Source of the DNA: Pseudomonadota bacterium
Lineage (GTDB): Bacteria > Pseudomonadota > Alphaproteobacteria > Caedimonadales > UBA1908
Direction of reading: 5' to 3'
Assembly: GCA_020161545.1 (NCBI GenBank)
Contig: JAIUNT010000015.1
Location: 1 to 33,878 of the forward strand
Length of the DNA stretch: 33,878 bases
In this document: piece after piece, positions 23,344-30,641 of the stretch
Layout of the letters: every line of letters begins with the position of its first letter
Position numbering within the stretch: position 1 is the stretch's first letter
The notes under the pieces: model-generated
Seen by the model: only the letters and a program-made list of their open reading frames with translations
What the model was told of the DNA's origin: nothing
Databases searched by the model: none
Translations under genes and position numbers: made by a program

Positions 23344-24000
23344 TTAGCCAAGACGCTGCACCTCAAAGGTGACTTTGCTTGCCCCCACAACAACCAAGTT
23401 TTCGATTGCAGGAGGGTTAAAGGACACGCATCCTTGAAACATCATGTCAAAGGGCCGCTCACCTGGCGCGCGTTCAAAGGAAAGTCCGCGCAGCCACCCG
23501 GGGCAGCCTTCAGGCGCTTTGAGCGTAATCTTTCCGGCTTTCGACGCACAAAACACACCCTGCAAGGAAATGCTTTGCCCGCTTATGCTGACATCCTTTT
23601 CGGCATAGAAGAAATTAGCCTGGATGGTGACCGGACCCTCATGATTTACACTGATGCCGTCTGTGACAGCCGAAAAAAAGTAACCATTGAACGTAGGACA
23701 AAGAAGCGTGAGGGTTGGCGCCGAGATTTTTATGACCTTCCCTTCAATACTGCGATAACACTCCTGAGCTTGATCCATGGGCGACGACGTCCCAGCTGCA
23801 CTGCAGTGGGTGGCCTTGCGCTCTTTCAGCTCCAGCATACTGGTGTCTCCCCCGACCGTTGACACCATTGAGCCCAAAGCTCCACTTGGCGAGGAGACAG
23901 CCATATCATTCAGGGTAAAAATATACTCATCACTTGACGCCAAAAGGAACGGCGCCGTCAGGAGGCAAGCCACCACAAGAGTCCATACGCGAGAAAACAT
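23344..24000 (-). CDS. Secreted array protein 3 (paralogue family)
   Basis: A 218-residue member of the family. I chose the ATG at 24000, which has GGAG six bases upstream; an ATG at 24012 is also in frame. The signal peptide is MFSRVWTLVVACLLTAPFLL then AS-SDE. After it comes the shared phrase YIFTLNDMAVSS, also seen in copy 4 (IFTLNDHEVHA) and weakly in copy 5 (ICTMNSLEVYS). The conserved block runs FFYAEKDVSISGQSISLQGV, then SKAGKITLKAPEGCPGWLRG and LSFERAPGERPFDMMFQGC. The end VVVGASKVTFEVQRLG is close to copies 4 and 5. Cysteines differ in number between copies, so a fixed disulfide is unlikely. Function unknown. Confidence 0.78.
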   Translation of the reverse strand: MFSRVWTLVVACLLTAPFLLASSDEYIFTLNDMAVSSPSGALGSMVSTVGGDTSMLELKERKATHCSAAGTSSPMDQAQECYRSIEGKVIKISAPTLTLLCPTFNGYFFSAVTDGISVNHEGPVTIQANFFYAEKDVSISGQSISLQGVFCASKAGKITLKAPEGCPGWLRGLSFERAPGERPFDMMFQGCVSFNPPAIENLVVVGASKVTFEVQRLG

Positions 24001-24042
24001 TTTAATCTCCATATTCGTTTAACTTACATTCTAAAAACAACG

Positions 24043-24088
24043 CCTTAACAAGACTCACCCTATCATACCCAGCACACCCGTCCCAGGC
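24043..24088. repeat. Spacer repeat between array copies 3 and 4
   Basis: Partner of the spacer at 23298-23343. The shared core is CCTATCA-ACCCA-CAC-CCCGTCC-AGGCT with transitions at the other positions. The hairpin in it differs from that of its partner. Confidence 0.75.
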
Positions 24089-24751
24089 TCAGTCAAGACG
24101 CTGAACCTTAAAGGTGACCTTATTTGCGCCTAGAACAAGCAAAGTGTCGATGGTGGAAGAATGAAAGGAAACGGTCCCCTCAAACATCATGTCAAAGGGT
24201 CGCTCGCCTTTTGCGCGCTCAAAGGTGAGGCTACGCAGCCACCCGGGGCAGCCTTCAGGGGCTTTAAGCGTAATCTGGCCGGTATCCGAGGTGCAAAATG
24301 TGTTTTTCAGACAAAGAGTTTGTGCGCTTAATGTAATATCCCCCCGGGCACAAAGGATATCGTTGTGCCCGTCAAAATGCTCCGCATCACCTAGTTTTAT
24401 AGGGCCGCCCGTTGCAAAAAGATTTTGCCACATGAGCTTATGGCTGTCACGACGCCATAAGGCACTGTAATGCGCGGGAGAGCACGTTGAAATTTCTGTG
24501 TGTACTGCGTGCGCTTCATGCCAGCGCCTTTCTTTTGTTTCCGGAGAATAACCACCAAGTATCCCCGCACAGTCTTTAAGGTCCAAAACAACATGGTTCT
24601 CATCCACCCCAACGCCCAGCACGCCATTGCGATTGATTTTTGCGTGCACCTCGTGGTCATTGAGCGTGAAAATAAGTTTTTCATCCGATGCCAAAAGGGG
24701 CGGCATTGCCACAAGGCAACCAAGTATAAAAATCCATATACGCCCAAACAT
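24089..24751 (-). CDS. Secreted array protein 4 (paralogue family)
   Basis: A 220-residue member. The signal peptide is MFGRIWIFILGCLVAMPPLL then AS-DEK. The ribosome site is weak (AAGAAG). The N-terminal half after IFTLNDHEV is unique and includes His- and Trp-containing stretches (ETKERRWHEAHAVHTEI). The conserved block is DILCARGDITLSAQTLCLKN, then SDTGQITLKAPEGCPGWLRS and LTFERAKGERPFDMMFEGTV, and the end is VLGANKVTFKVQRLD. It is closest to copy 3 over the last 60 residues (APEGCPGWLRxLxFERAxGE), and their 3' flanks are also alike. Function unknown. Confidence 0.78.
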   Translation of the reverse strand: MFGRIWIFILGCLVAMPPLLASDEKLIFTLNDHEVHAKINRNGVLGVGVDENHVVLDLKDCAGILGGYSPETKERRWHEAHAVHTEISTCSPAHYSALWRRDSHKLMWQNLFATGGPIKLGDAEHFDGHNDILCARGDITLSAQTLCLKNTFCTSDTGQITLKAPEGCPGWLRSLTFERAKGERPFDMMFEGTVSFHSSTIDTLLVLGANKVTFKVQRLD

Positions 24752-24780
24752 TTAAACTTCTTGCCTCGTAAGTCATTGAA

Positions 24781-24812
24781 ACAAATTAAAGCGTGGACAC
24801 CCGCCCCCACGC
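24781..24812 (-). terminator. Probable terminator after array copy 5
   Basis: On the minus strand GCGTGG at 24812-24807 pairs with CCACGC at 24796-24791 across a ten-base loop, followed by TTTAATTTG. It begins 22 bases after the copy 5 stop and would make copy 5 a separate transcript from copy 4. Confidence 0.5.
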
Positions 24813-24833
24813 GGATGTTCAAAAAGACACAAC

Positions 24834-25496
24834 TCAGTCATGGGGATCCACATCAAAGGTGACCTTGCTTGCCCCCACCACAACCAAGCTTTCAATGCTT
24901 GGGGGCGTAAATGAGACAGTTCCCTCAAACATCATATCAAAGGGCCGCTCTCCAGAGGCCGAAGGCTTAAAGGTGATGGCGCGCAGCCAGCCGGGAGATT
25001 CCTCGGGGGCACGAAGCCTAACATCACCCGTATGTGAGGTGCAAAATGTGCCCTTTATGGAAAGATTTTGTGCCTGAAGGGTTACGTCTTTTTCAGCATG
25101 AAAGATGTTTGCCTGAAAGGTCACGGATTCAGGGGCGGGCCTGCCGGCCCAGATATCATCTTGGTTTGCAAAAAGATGCTGGGCTGTGATTTCAATGTTG
25201 CTGTCACACCACCCGGAGGCTATCTCGGCTTTGACCGCCTTGGCAATCTCATTGTACTGAGCGTGGGCGCGCGCCCACTGATCCGTTGACTCAAACATTG
25301 GTGCGACTTTGACCGCTCTGTCCCTTAGGTTCACAACCAAAACATCCGCCTTTGACAGATAGGTGGGCTGTTTTGACTGGCCCCCTTGGGAGTAAACCTC
25401 TAAGCTGTTCATGGTACAAATGTAGGTGCTTGACGCCATCACCGCGGGCACCACCGCCAAAAAAGACATAACCTTCACGCACGCTCGCACCAACAT
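24834..25496 (-). CDS. Secreted array protein 5 (paralogue family, first of five)
   Basis: A 220-residue member and the promoter-proximal copy. I chose the ATG at 25496, with AAGGAG about eight bases upstream; a TTG one codon earlier is also possible. The signal peptide is VKVMSFLAVVPAVMA-SSTY. The conserved block is IFHAEKDVTLQAQNLSIKGT, then SHTGDVRLRAPEESPGWLRA, ITFKPSASGERPFDMMFEGT and VVVGASKVTFDV. It is the most divergent copy in the block: ITLKAPE has become VRLRAPE, FERA has become FKPSAS with one extra residue, and the tail ends DPHD instead of QRL. Function unknown. It lies 65 bases from the end of argR, on the same strand. Confidence 0.78.
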   Translation of the reverse strand: MLVRACVKVMSFLAVVPAVMASSTYICTMNSLEVYSQGGQSKQPTYLSKADVLVVNLRDRAVKVAPMFESTDQWARAHAQYNEIAKAVKAEIASGWCDSNIEITAQHLFANQDDIWAGRPAPESVTFQANIFHAEKDVTLQAQNLSIKGTFCTSHTGDVRLRAPEESPGWLRAITFKPSASGERPFDMMFEGTVSFTPPSIESLVVVGASKVTFDVDPHD

Positions 25497-25561
25497 CAAT
25501 CGTCTCCTTTAGAATTTTCCAGATCGTCATCCTAGGCAACATCTCACCCCAGGGCAACTCC

Positions 25562-26005
25562 TTACGAGCCTGACACCTTCATCGCCTCCAAAAGCGCGCG
25601 GGCATGATCCACATCCGCGGGACCTTTGATCAAGACAAGCACCGTATCGTCGCCGGCGATGGTGCCTAAAATGGCGGCACTTCCCCCCGCCACCTCCACG
25701 TACTGTTGATCAATGGCGTAAGCCAGAGCATTGGCGCTACCGGGCATAGTATGGAGCACAAAAAATCCAAAGGCTGATTCCTGAATGGATAAAATGTGGG
25801 GCACAGAGGCGCGCGGCACCTCCAAGGATTGATAGACGCCCGCAATCTTCACAATGCCCAGCTTTTTTAGGCGCCGGGACAGGGTCGCTTGGGGCAATGC
25901 GTACCCCCGCGCCTCCAATAGATGCTGGAGCTGGCTTTGCTCGCGCACCTCTTCTTTGCCGATAATCTCGCGCAGGACCCTTGGGAAATCTTCATCTTTT
26001 GTCAT
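25562..26005 (-). CDS. argR: Arginine repressor
   Basis: Hexameric transcription factor that uses L-arginine as co-repressor. The 147-residue product has the N-terminal winged helix-turn-helix (about 20-55: QSQLQHLLEARGYALPQATL, SRRLKKLGIVKI) and the C-terminal arginine-binding and oligomerisation domain (PGSANALAYAIDQQYVEVAG, ILGTIAGDDTVLVLIKG). GTIAGDDT carries the Asp pair that contacts arginine. It is divergently transcribed from an amino-acid importer, and the intergenic region has ARG boxes overlapping both promoters, so it most likely controls itself and the importer. No arginine biosynthesis genes are in the window. Confidence 0.93.
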   Translation of the reverse strand: MTKDEDFPRVLREIIGKEEVREQSQLQHLLEARGYALPQATLSRRLKKLGIVKIAGVYQSLEVPRASVPHILSIQESAFGFFVLHTMPGSANALAYAIDQQYVEVAGGSAAILGTIAGDDTVLVLIKGPADVDHARALLEAMKVSGS

Positions 26006-26013
26006 CGGAGCAC

Positions 26014-26051
26014 TCTGAATACATATTCAACAATGTGCAAATATATTCACT
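26014..26051. promoter_or_regulatory. Pair of ARG boxes overlapping the argR promoter
   Basis: Box 1 (26014-26031) contains TGAATACATATTCA, and box 2 (26034-26051) contains TGCAAATATATTCA, two bases apart. Both fit the ArgR consensus TNTGAATWWWWATTCANW with a few mismatches. A minus-strand promoter, TTGCTT (26069-26064), 18 bases, TATATT (26045-26040), has its -10 inside box 2, so ArgR would block its own gene. Confidence 0.8.
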
Positions 26052-26057
26052 TTTACC

Positions 26058-26087
26058 TTGACAAAGCAAGGGGTCAGACCTTATGTA
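26058..26087 (+). promoter_or_regulatory. Promoter of the amino-acid importer operon
   Basis: A perfect TTGACA at 26058-26063. The -10 is weak: TATGTA at 26082-26087 (18-base spacing). The expected transcription start, near 26094, is just before ARG box 3. Confidence 0.5.
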
Positions 26088-26097
26088 AGAAAGAGAA

Positions 26098-26136
26098 TAT
26101 GAATATAAATTCAAAATAGGTGAATATATGCATAAA
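26098..26136. promoter_or_regulatory. ARG boxes over the importer transcription start and ribosome site
   Basis: Box 3 (26098-26115, TATGAATATAAATTCAAA) matches the ArgR consensus at all 18 positions. Three bases on, 26119-26136 has a half-site only (TGAATATAT) that covers the AGGTG ribosome site and the ATG at 26128. The spacing of three bases between boxes is typical of ArgR operators. Confidence 0.8.
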
Positions 26137-26853
26137 AAGTGGATAAAAGCCCTTCTGGCTTCAAGCCTTGTGTTGGCAGGTTGCCAGGACGAGGACAAAA
26201 AAGAAACGCTGACCTTTGGCACATGCGCGGACTACCCTCCCTTTGAGTATGTGGAAAATGGTGTGCTTACGGGCCTGGATATTGACATTGCCAAGGAACT
26301 TGCCAAGGAGCTTGGCAAAGAGGTGCGTTTTGAAAATATGAGCTTTGGGGCGATTCTGGCAAGTCTATCCGCCGGCAAGGTGGACGCAGCCATCTCCACC
26401 ATCACGGCGACACCGGAGAGGGCCGCTGCATTTGACTTCACGCCCCCTTACTATGACGAGACCATCAGCACCCTCAGCCTCCAAAGCACGAAAATCGCGA
26501 GCGCCAAGGACCTGGAAGGCAAGCGGGTTGCGTGTCAGATGGGCGCGACCACCCAAATGTGGCTGGCCAAGCATGTGCCGTCGGCAACGCTTTTGGCTTT
26601 TGATACCACGAACCAAGCCGTTGAAGCGGTGAAAGCACGCCAGTGTGACGCAGCCCTTGTGGACACAGCCCAGGCAAGCGCCTTTCAAAAGGTCAATCCT
26701 GAGCTGACCCACGCCCTTGTGGGCGAGACAGGTTCAGGGTATGCCATTGCCACCAAGAAGGGCTCGAAGATCACAAAAGAGCTGACCCAAGCCATGGCGC
26801 GTCTCAAAGAAAAGGGCGTCCTCAAGGAGCTTGTTGCAAAATGGATTGGCTAA
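26128..26853 (+). CDS. Amino-acid ABC transporter substrate-binding lipoprotein (probably arginine/basic amino acids)
   Basis: A 241-residue periplasmic binding protein of the SBP_bac_3 family. It has a lipoprotein signal with lipobox LVLAGC and Cys19 as the lipidation site. Typical family motifs follow: FGTCADYPPFEYVENGVLTG, LDIDIAKELAKELGKEVRFE, DAAISTITATPERAAAFDFT and PPYYDETI. The aromatic and Asp residues (YPPFE, SAGKVDA) belong to the ligand cleft, and the TATPERAAAFDFT motif, which includes the Arg that binds the ligand carboxylate, is intact. Arginine is inferred from the ARG boxes and from the ArgR neighbour; histidine, lysine or glutamine remain possible. It overlaps the permease gene by 13 bases. 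Confidence 0.9.
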   Translation: MHKKWIKALLASSLVLAGCQDEDKKETLTFGTCADYPPFEYVENGVLTGLDIDIAKELAKELGKEVRFENMSFGAILASLSAGKVDAAISTITATPERAAAFDFTPPYYDETISTLSLQSTKIASAKDLEGKRVACQMGATTQMWLAKHVPSATLLAFDTTNQAVEAVKARQCDAALVDTAQASAFQKVNPELTHALVGETGSGYAIATKKGSKITKELTQAMARLKEKGVLKELVAKWIG

Positions 26854-27494
26854 ACGCACTCATCGCAAAGGGACCCTGGCTCCTTTACATTGCCAAGGGC
26901 ATGGGTCTGACCCTCGCGTTACTGGGCGCGGGGCTCACCACGGGACTGGTGCTGGGGAGCCTTTTGTGCTGGGCACGTTACAGCGGTCATGGCGTTTACC
27001 CCATCCGCGCCTTTGTGTCCATCATTCGCGGCACGCCTGTGATCTTGCAGCTGAGCTTTGTGTATTTTGCACTCCCAAGCCTCATTGGTATTCCCATAGA
27101 CGCGGCCTTTGCGGGCGCCCTCACCTTGGGACTCAATAGCGCTGCCTACACCAGCGAGATTTTGCGCGCAGGACTCATGAGCGTCCCTCAAGGACAGTTT
27201 GAGGCGGCCAGAACCCTTGGCATTCCAGCCTCCCACATGTGGCGGCGCATCATTGCCCCTCAAGTCTTGCGTGCCTGCTTTCCCGCCATGGTCAGCGAGC
27301 TCATTACGCTCCTTAAAGAAACGGCACTCGTGGCTACCATTGGCGGCATGGATGTGATGCGCCGGGCGCAACTTGTTGCGGCGGAGCAATTTACCTACTT
27401 TGCGCCACTGTGTGTGGCGGGTCTCTATTACTACGTCTTGATCCTCAGCATCGAGTATGCCAGCGAAAAAATTGAAAGAAGTTTCAAAAAATGA
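26841..27494 (+). CDS. Amino-acid ABC transporter permease
   Basis: A 217-residue inner-membrane permease of the His/Glu/Gln/Arg/opine family (HEQRo) with about five membrane segments. The N-terminal family motif is MGLTLALLGAGLTTGLVLGS. The region before the EAA loop is FVSIIRGTPVILQLSFVYFA, and the EAA motif itself is GQFEAARTLGIPASHMWRRI, which docks on the ATPase. Only one permease gene is present, so it probably works as a homodimer. The start lies inside the binding-protein gene, and the stop overlaps the ATPase start by four bases (ATGA). Confidence 0.93.
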   Translation: MDWLNALIAKGPWLLYIAKGMGLTLALLGAGLTTGLVLGSLLCWARYSGHGVYPIRAFVSIIRGTPVILQLSFVYFALPSLIGIPIDAAFAGALTLGLNSAAYTSEILRAGLMSVPQGQFEAARTLGIPASHMWRRIIAPQVLRACFPAMVSELITLLKETALVATIGGMDVMRRAQLVAAEQFTYFAPLCVAGLYYYVLILSIEYASEKIERSFKK

Positions 27495-28156
27495 TGATCC
27501 TAAAAAACGCAACCAAAAATTACGGCGCCGACGATGTGCTCAAATCCATCGATTTGACCATTGAGCCTGGGCAGATCATTGGCCTTGCGGGCCCTTCAGG
27601 GGGTGGCAAGTCAACGCTTCTGCGGTGCCTTCAGGGACTTGAACCCCTCTCCTCAGGCACCTTGACGGCGCATTACACCCGGGGTTTTATGTTCCAGGAT
27701 TTTCAGCTCTTCCCCCACATGAGTGTCCTTGAAAACCTCACCTTCGCGCCGATGTGTCAGGACAAGGAAACAGATCATGGCAAAGCCGCCAAAGCCCTTC
27801 TGGCCAAGCTTGGCCTGAAGGGCAAAGAAGACGCCCTGCCCTCTCAGCTTTCGGGTGGACAAAAGCAGCGGGTGGCCCTTGCGCGGTGCCTGATGATGAG
27901 GCCGGATTTTCTCTTGTGTGACGAGCCCACCTCAGGCTTGGATGTGGCCACCATTGGCGACGTTGTGGACCTTTTGCGTCACGTGCACAGTGAAGGCATC
28001 TCCCTCATCATTGCCTCCCACGATCTGGATTTTCTCACCCAAATCGCCACGCGCATCGTGGTCTTGGCCCAAGGAAAAATTGCCCTCGACATGGACCCGC
28101 GCGCCACAAAAGACGCCATCCAGGTTCTAAAGCCATATTACGAGGAAAGCCTTTGA
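27491..28156 (+). CDS. Amino-acid ABC transporter ATP-binding protein
   Basis: A 221-residue ATPase that powers the importer. Walker A is GPSGGGKSTLLRC (about 34-46), the Q-loop FMFQDFQLFPHM, the signature LSGGQKQRVALARCLMM, and Walker B with D-loop LLCDEPTSGLD, followed by the H-loop IIASHDLDFL. It is slightly shorter than ArtP/GlnQ-type proteins (about 240) because the stretch between Walker A and the Q-loop is compact (SSGTLTAHYTRGFMF). Walker A, Walker B and signature are all intact. It is the third gene of the ArgR-controlled importer operon; I see no clear terminator in the 56 bases before the next gene. Confidence 0.95.
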   Translation: MMILKNATKNYGADDVLKSIDLTIEPGQIIGLAGPSGGGKSTLLRCLQGLEPLSSGTLTAHYTRGFMFQDFQLFPHMSVLENLTFAPMCQDKETDHGKAAKALLAKLGLKGKEDALPSQLSGGQKQRVALARCLMMRPDFLLCDEPTSGLDVATIGDVVDLLRHVHSEGISLIIASHDLDFLTQIATRIVVLAQGKIALDMDPRATKDAIQVLKPYYEESL

Positions 28157-28212
28157 AAAAAGAGCGCACCTAATTACACTCAAGATAATAGCCCCCTTAC
28201 CCACAAGGAACC

Positions 28213-28755
28213 ATGATGCGCCTTGCTTATTTTTGTCTGAGCTTAATCTTCCTATTCCCCTCTCACGCTCAGGCGATGAGTGCCAGGCAAGGAGAAGACC
28301 AGGACAAGGTGCTTCTTCAAATGTTTAAGAAGGCTGTGTGCCCACAGACCTTAACGCCTCACATGCTGACAAGCCTACGCGAGGGAAAACACTATCTTCA
28401 TAGACAAAACCTCGCCCAGGCAACACAAAAGGAGGTGCACTTCATTACCCAGCAGCTTTCTTTTTGGCACGCAAATAGCACCCTTGTGAAAAGTGGGTTT
28501 ACAGGCCAAGTCAAAGAGTTGCGCGTCATATACCGTTGGTTTGATCCTGCAGCCCTGGGCCTTGACAGCGCTTCACCTGAACGCTTCGAAGGGCACCTCT
28601 TACACAATCTGCACCTTGAGCGCATGAATATGTCTGGTATCAACACCGACCATCCGGGGATCATCTGTTTGTACCGCACGCACAGCGTCGACAAGGACAA
28701 TAAACCCATTTACTTTGTTATACGATCACACAAAAATTCCCTACTAAAACAGTAG
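28213..28755 (+). CDS. Small secreted protein of unknown function
   Basis: A 180-residue protein that I do not recognise. A signal peptide is clear (MMRLAYFCLSLIFLFPSHAQ, ending AMS or AQA). AAGGA precedes two adjacent ATGs at 28213 and 28216; either could be the start. The mature part is mixed helix and strand with VHFITQQLSFWHANSTLVKS, ELRVIYRWFDPAALGLDSAS and a C-terminal strand PIYFVIRSHKNSLL. Two cysteines (VCPQT, IICLYR) could form a disulfide. There is no repeat and no similarity to the array family. It lies between the importer and the Kef-type antiporter on the same strand. Confidence 0.68.
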   Translation: MMRLAYFCLSLIFLFPSHAQAMSARQGEDQDKVLLQMFKKAVCPQTLTPHMLTSLREGKHYLHRQNLAQATQKEVHFITQQLSFWHANSTLVKSGFTGQVKELRVIYRWFDPAALGLDSASPERFEGHLLHNLHLERMNMSGINTDHPGIICLYRTHSVDKDNKPIYFVIRSHKNSLLKQ

Positions 28756-28789
28756 ATAATAGCCTCTTTTGTCCCCTGAAGAGACAGCG

Positions 28790-28820
28790 TTCGCAAGAAA
28801 TGCAATTCACTTCTTGCGAA
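28790..28820. repeat. Perfect 10-bp inverted repeat
   Basis: TTCGCAAGAA (28790-28799) and TTCTTGCGAA (28811-28820) are perfectly complementary across an 11-base loop. There is no T-tract on the plus side, so it is unlike an intrinsic terminator. It lies 35 bases after the small secreted gene and 76 bases before the antiporter start, and could be an operator or an mRNA end-stabilising hairpin. Confidence 0.6.
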
Positions 28821-28896
28821 AAAGTCACACATTGCATAAAGTAAGAGGACCCTTAAAAAATAAGGAGACGCGATAACAACAGATGGAGGAAAAACG

Positions 28897-30636
28897 TTGC
28901 ACGGTTCATTTCTAGCGGATGTGCTCACACTCTTGCTGGCAGCTGTGTTCGTTGTGTCGATCTTTCGTTTTTTTCACATCAGCTCTATTTTGGGATATCT
29001 TACAGCCGGTCTTCTCATCGGCCCCCATGCCCTTAACCTTCTTTCCAATGTCGACAACGCCGGTATGTTGGGCGAGTTCGGCGTTGTGTTTCTTTTGTTT
29101 ACCCTTGGCCTTAAGATGCCTCTTCAGCGTCTCCAGGTTCTGCGGCGCTATGTGTTTGGCCTCGGCTTTGCCCAGATTGCCCTGACAACGGGGCTCATAG
29201 GGCTTGCTGTTTTCAGCATCTTTAAAGACCTTGAGATTGCCCTTTTGATCGGTGCGGCCCTTGCCCTTTCCTCAACGGCCGTCAGCATGCAGGTGCTGAC
29301 AGAGCGCGGCGAGTTTGCCCTTCGTTATGGACGTGTGTCCTTTGCGGTCCTTTTGTTCCAAGATCTGGCCGTGGTGATTCTCATCTCCCTCGTCTCCGCC
29401 CTGGGGCCTGAGGATTCCCACAGTTTGGGGTATGAGCTTGCCCTTGCGGGTGTCAAAGCTTTTGTCTCCCTCTTAATGATCACCCTCTTGGGACGCCTTA
29501 TCTTTCGCCCCCTTTACCGGGGCATTGCGCAGTTGGCCAGTCCTGAGCTTTTTGTGGCGGTTACCCTTCTTGTGGTCCTCACCACCGCCGCCATTACAGC
29601 CGCCTTTGGTCTGTCCATGGAGCTGGGCGCGTTTTTGGCGGGACTGCTTCTGTCGGAAACAGAATACCGCCACCAGGTTGAGGCCGATATTCAACCCTTT
29701 TACGGGCTGCTCTTAGGGCTATTTTTTATATCCGTGGGCATGACCATAGATTTGAATTTTGTCATCGGCGCCATCCCCTTAGTCTTGGGCAGCTTAGCAC
29801 TCCTTCTTGTGATCAAGGTCGTGGCCTTCTACCCCATGTGTCTTCTCTTTAACTTACCCAAAGCTGTGGCGCTACGTGCAACACTTCTTCTGTCAACGGG
29901 CGGCGAGTTCGTGTTCGTGCTTCTGCGCCCTGTCCTTAAAGACGGCCTCATTACCCATGAGATGGGGCAGCTGATTTACGCCGTTGTGGGCCTTTCCATG
30001 GCGCTGACACCTTTCTTGGCTAGCCTTGGCAGCTTTATCACCCACCGCTGGCAAGAGCAGGAGGCGGACGCAAGCCTTCACTCGGCTAAGCAAGAGATTA
30101 TTGATCTCAAAAATCACGTCATCGTGTGTGGTTTTGGGCGCGTGGGCAAACTCATTGCACGCCTCTTGACAGAGAAAATGGTTCCCTATGTCGCCATTGA
30201 CAACGACATGGCCAGGGTCAGCGAGGGACGCGCCAAGGGACTTCCCGTGTTTTATGGAGATGCCAGACGCGTTCATATGATGCGCACCCTTGGTGCAGAC
30301 CGGGCACGCGCCGCCGTTGTGTGCATGGATAAGCCGCGCTGCGCGGTAGAGGCAACCCTCATGCTGTGTCGCCAGTTCCCCCACATGGATGTGTGCGTAC
30401 GTATGCGTGACAATCAGTACGAGATGGCCCTCCACCAGGCTGGCGCAAAGGTCATCATGCCGGAGAACTTAGAGCCAAGTCTGCAGCTTGCCTCCCACGC
30501 CCTTCAGGCTGTGGGCACACCAAGTGATGAAATTGATCAGGTCATCGATACCTTTCGCAGGGCTTACCGCCAAAGCGCGCCAAGCCCTGAATCAGCCCCG
30601 CTCGCACGCTCCCAGAAGACAACGTCAAAGGCCTGA
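28897..30636 (+). CDS. Kef-type monovalent cation:proton antiporter with RCK domain
   Basis: A 579-residue inner-membrane protein of the CPA2 family. The N-terminal 390 residues have about twelve hydrophobic segments, including ISSILGYLTAGLLIGPHALN, EFGVVFLLFTLGLKMPLQRL, AALALSSTAVSMQVLTERGE and ATLLLSTGGEFVFVLLRPVL. Residues about 405-520 form an RCK/TrkA-N domain (NHVIVCGFGRVGKLIARLL, VYFGDAR-like VFYGDARRVHMMRTLGADRA) that binds NAD(H) or nucleotides. The closest types are YbaL/KefB/KefC. The glutathione-gated KefC has extra features that I cannot confirm, so YbaL-like is the safer call. It probably exports K+ or Na+ in exchange for protons. The start is a TTG with GGAGGA seven bases upstream. 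It is convergent with phoU, five bases apart. Confidence 0.9.
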   Translation: MHGSFLADVLTLLLAAVFVVSIFRFFHISSILGYLTAGLLIGPHALNLLSNVDNAGMLGEFGVVFLLFTLGLKMPLQRLQVLRRYVFGLGFAQIALTTGLIGLAVFSIFKDLEIALLIGAALALSSTAVSMQVLTERGEFALRYGRVSFAVLLFQDLAVVILISLVSALGPEDSHSLGYELALAGVKAFVSLLMITLLGRLIFRPLYRGIAQLASPELFVAVTLLVVLTTAAITAAFGLSMELGAFLAGLLLSETEYRHQVEADIQPFYGLLLGLFFISVGMTIDLNFVIGAIPLVLGSLALLLVIKVVAFYPMCLLFNLPKAVALRATLLLSTGGEFVFVLLRPVLKDGLITHEMGQLIYAVVGLSMALTPFLASLGSFITHRWQEQEADASLHSAKQEIIDLKNHVIVCGFGRVGKLIARLLTEKMVPYVAIDNDMARVSEGRAKGLPVFYGDARRVHMMRTLGADRARAAVVCMDKPRCAVEATLMLCRQFPHMDVCVRMRDNQYEMALHQAGAKVIMPENLEPSLQLASHALQAVGTPSDEIDQVIDTFRRAYRQSAPSPESAPLARSQKTTSKA

Positions 30637-30641
30637 GGAGG

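Noticed and set aside
26119..26136. A fourth full ARG box.
   Set aside because: Only the left half (TGAATATAT) fits; the right half does not match, so it is described as a half-site.
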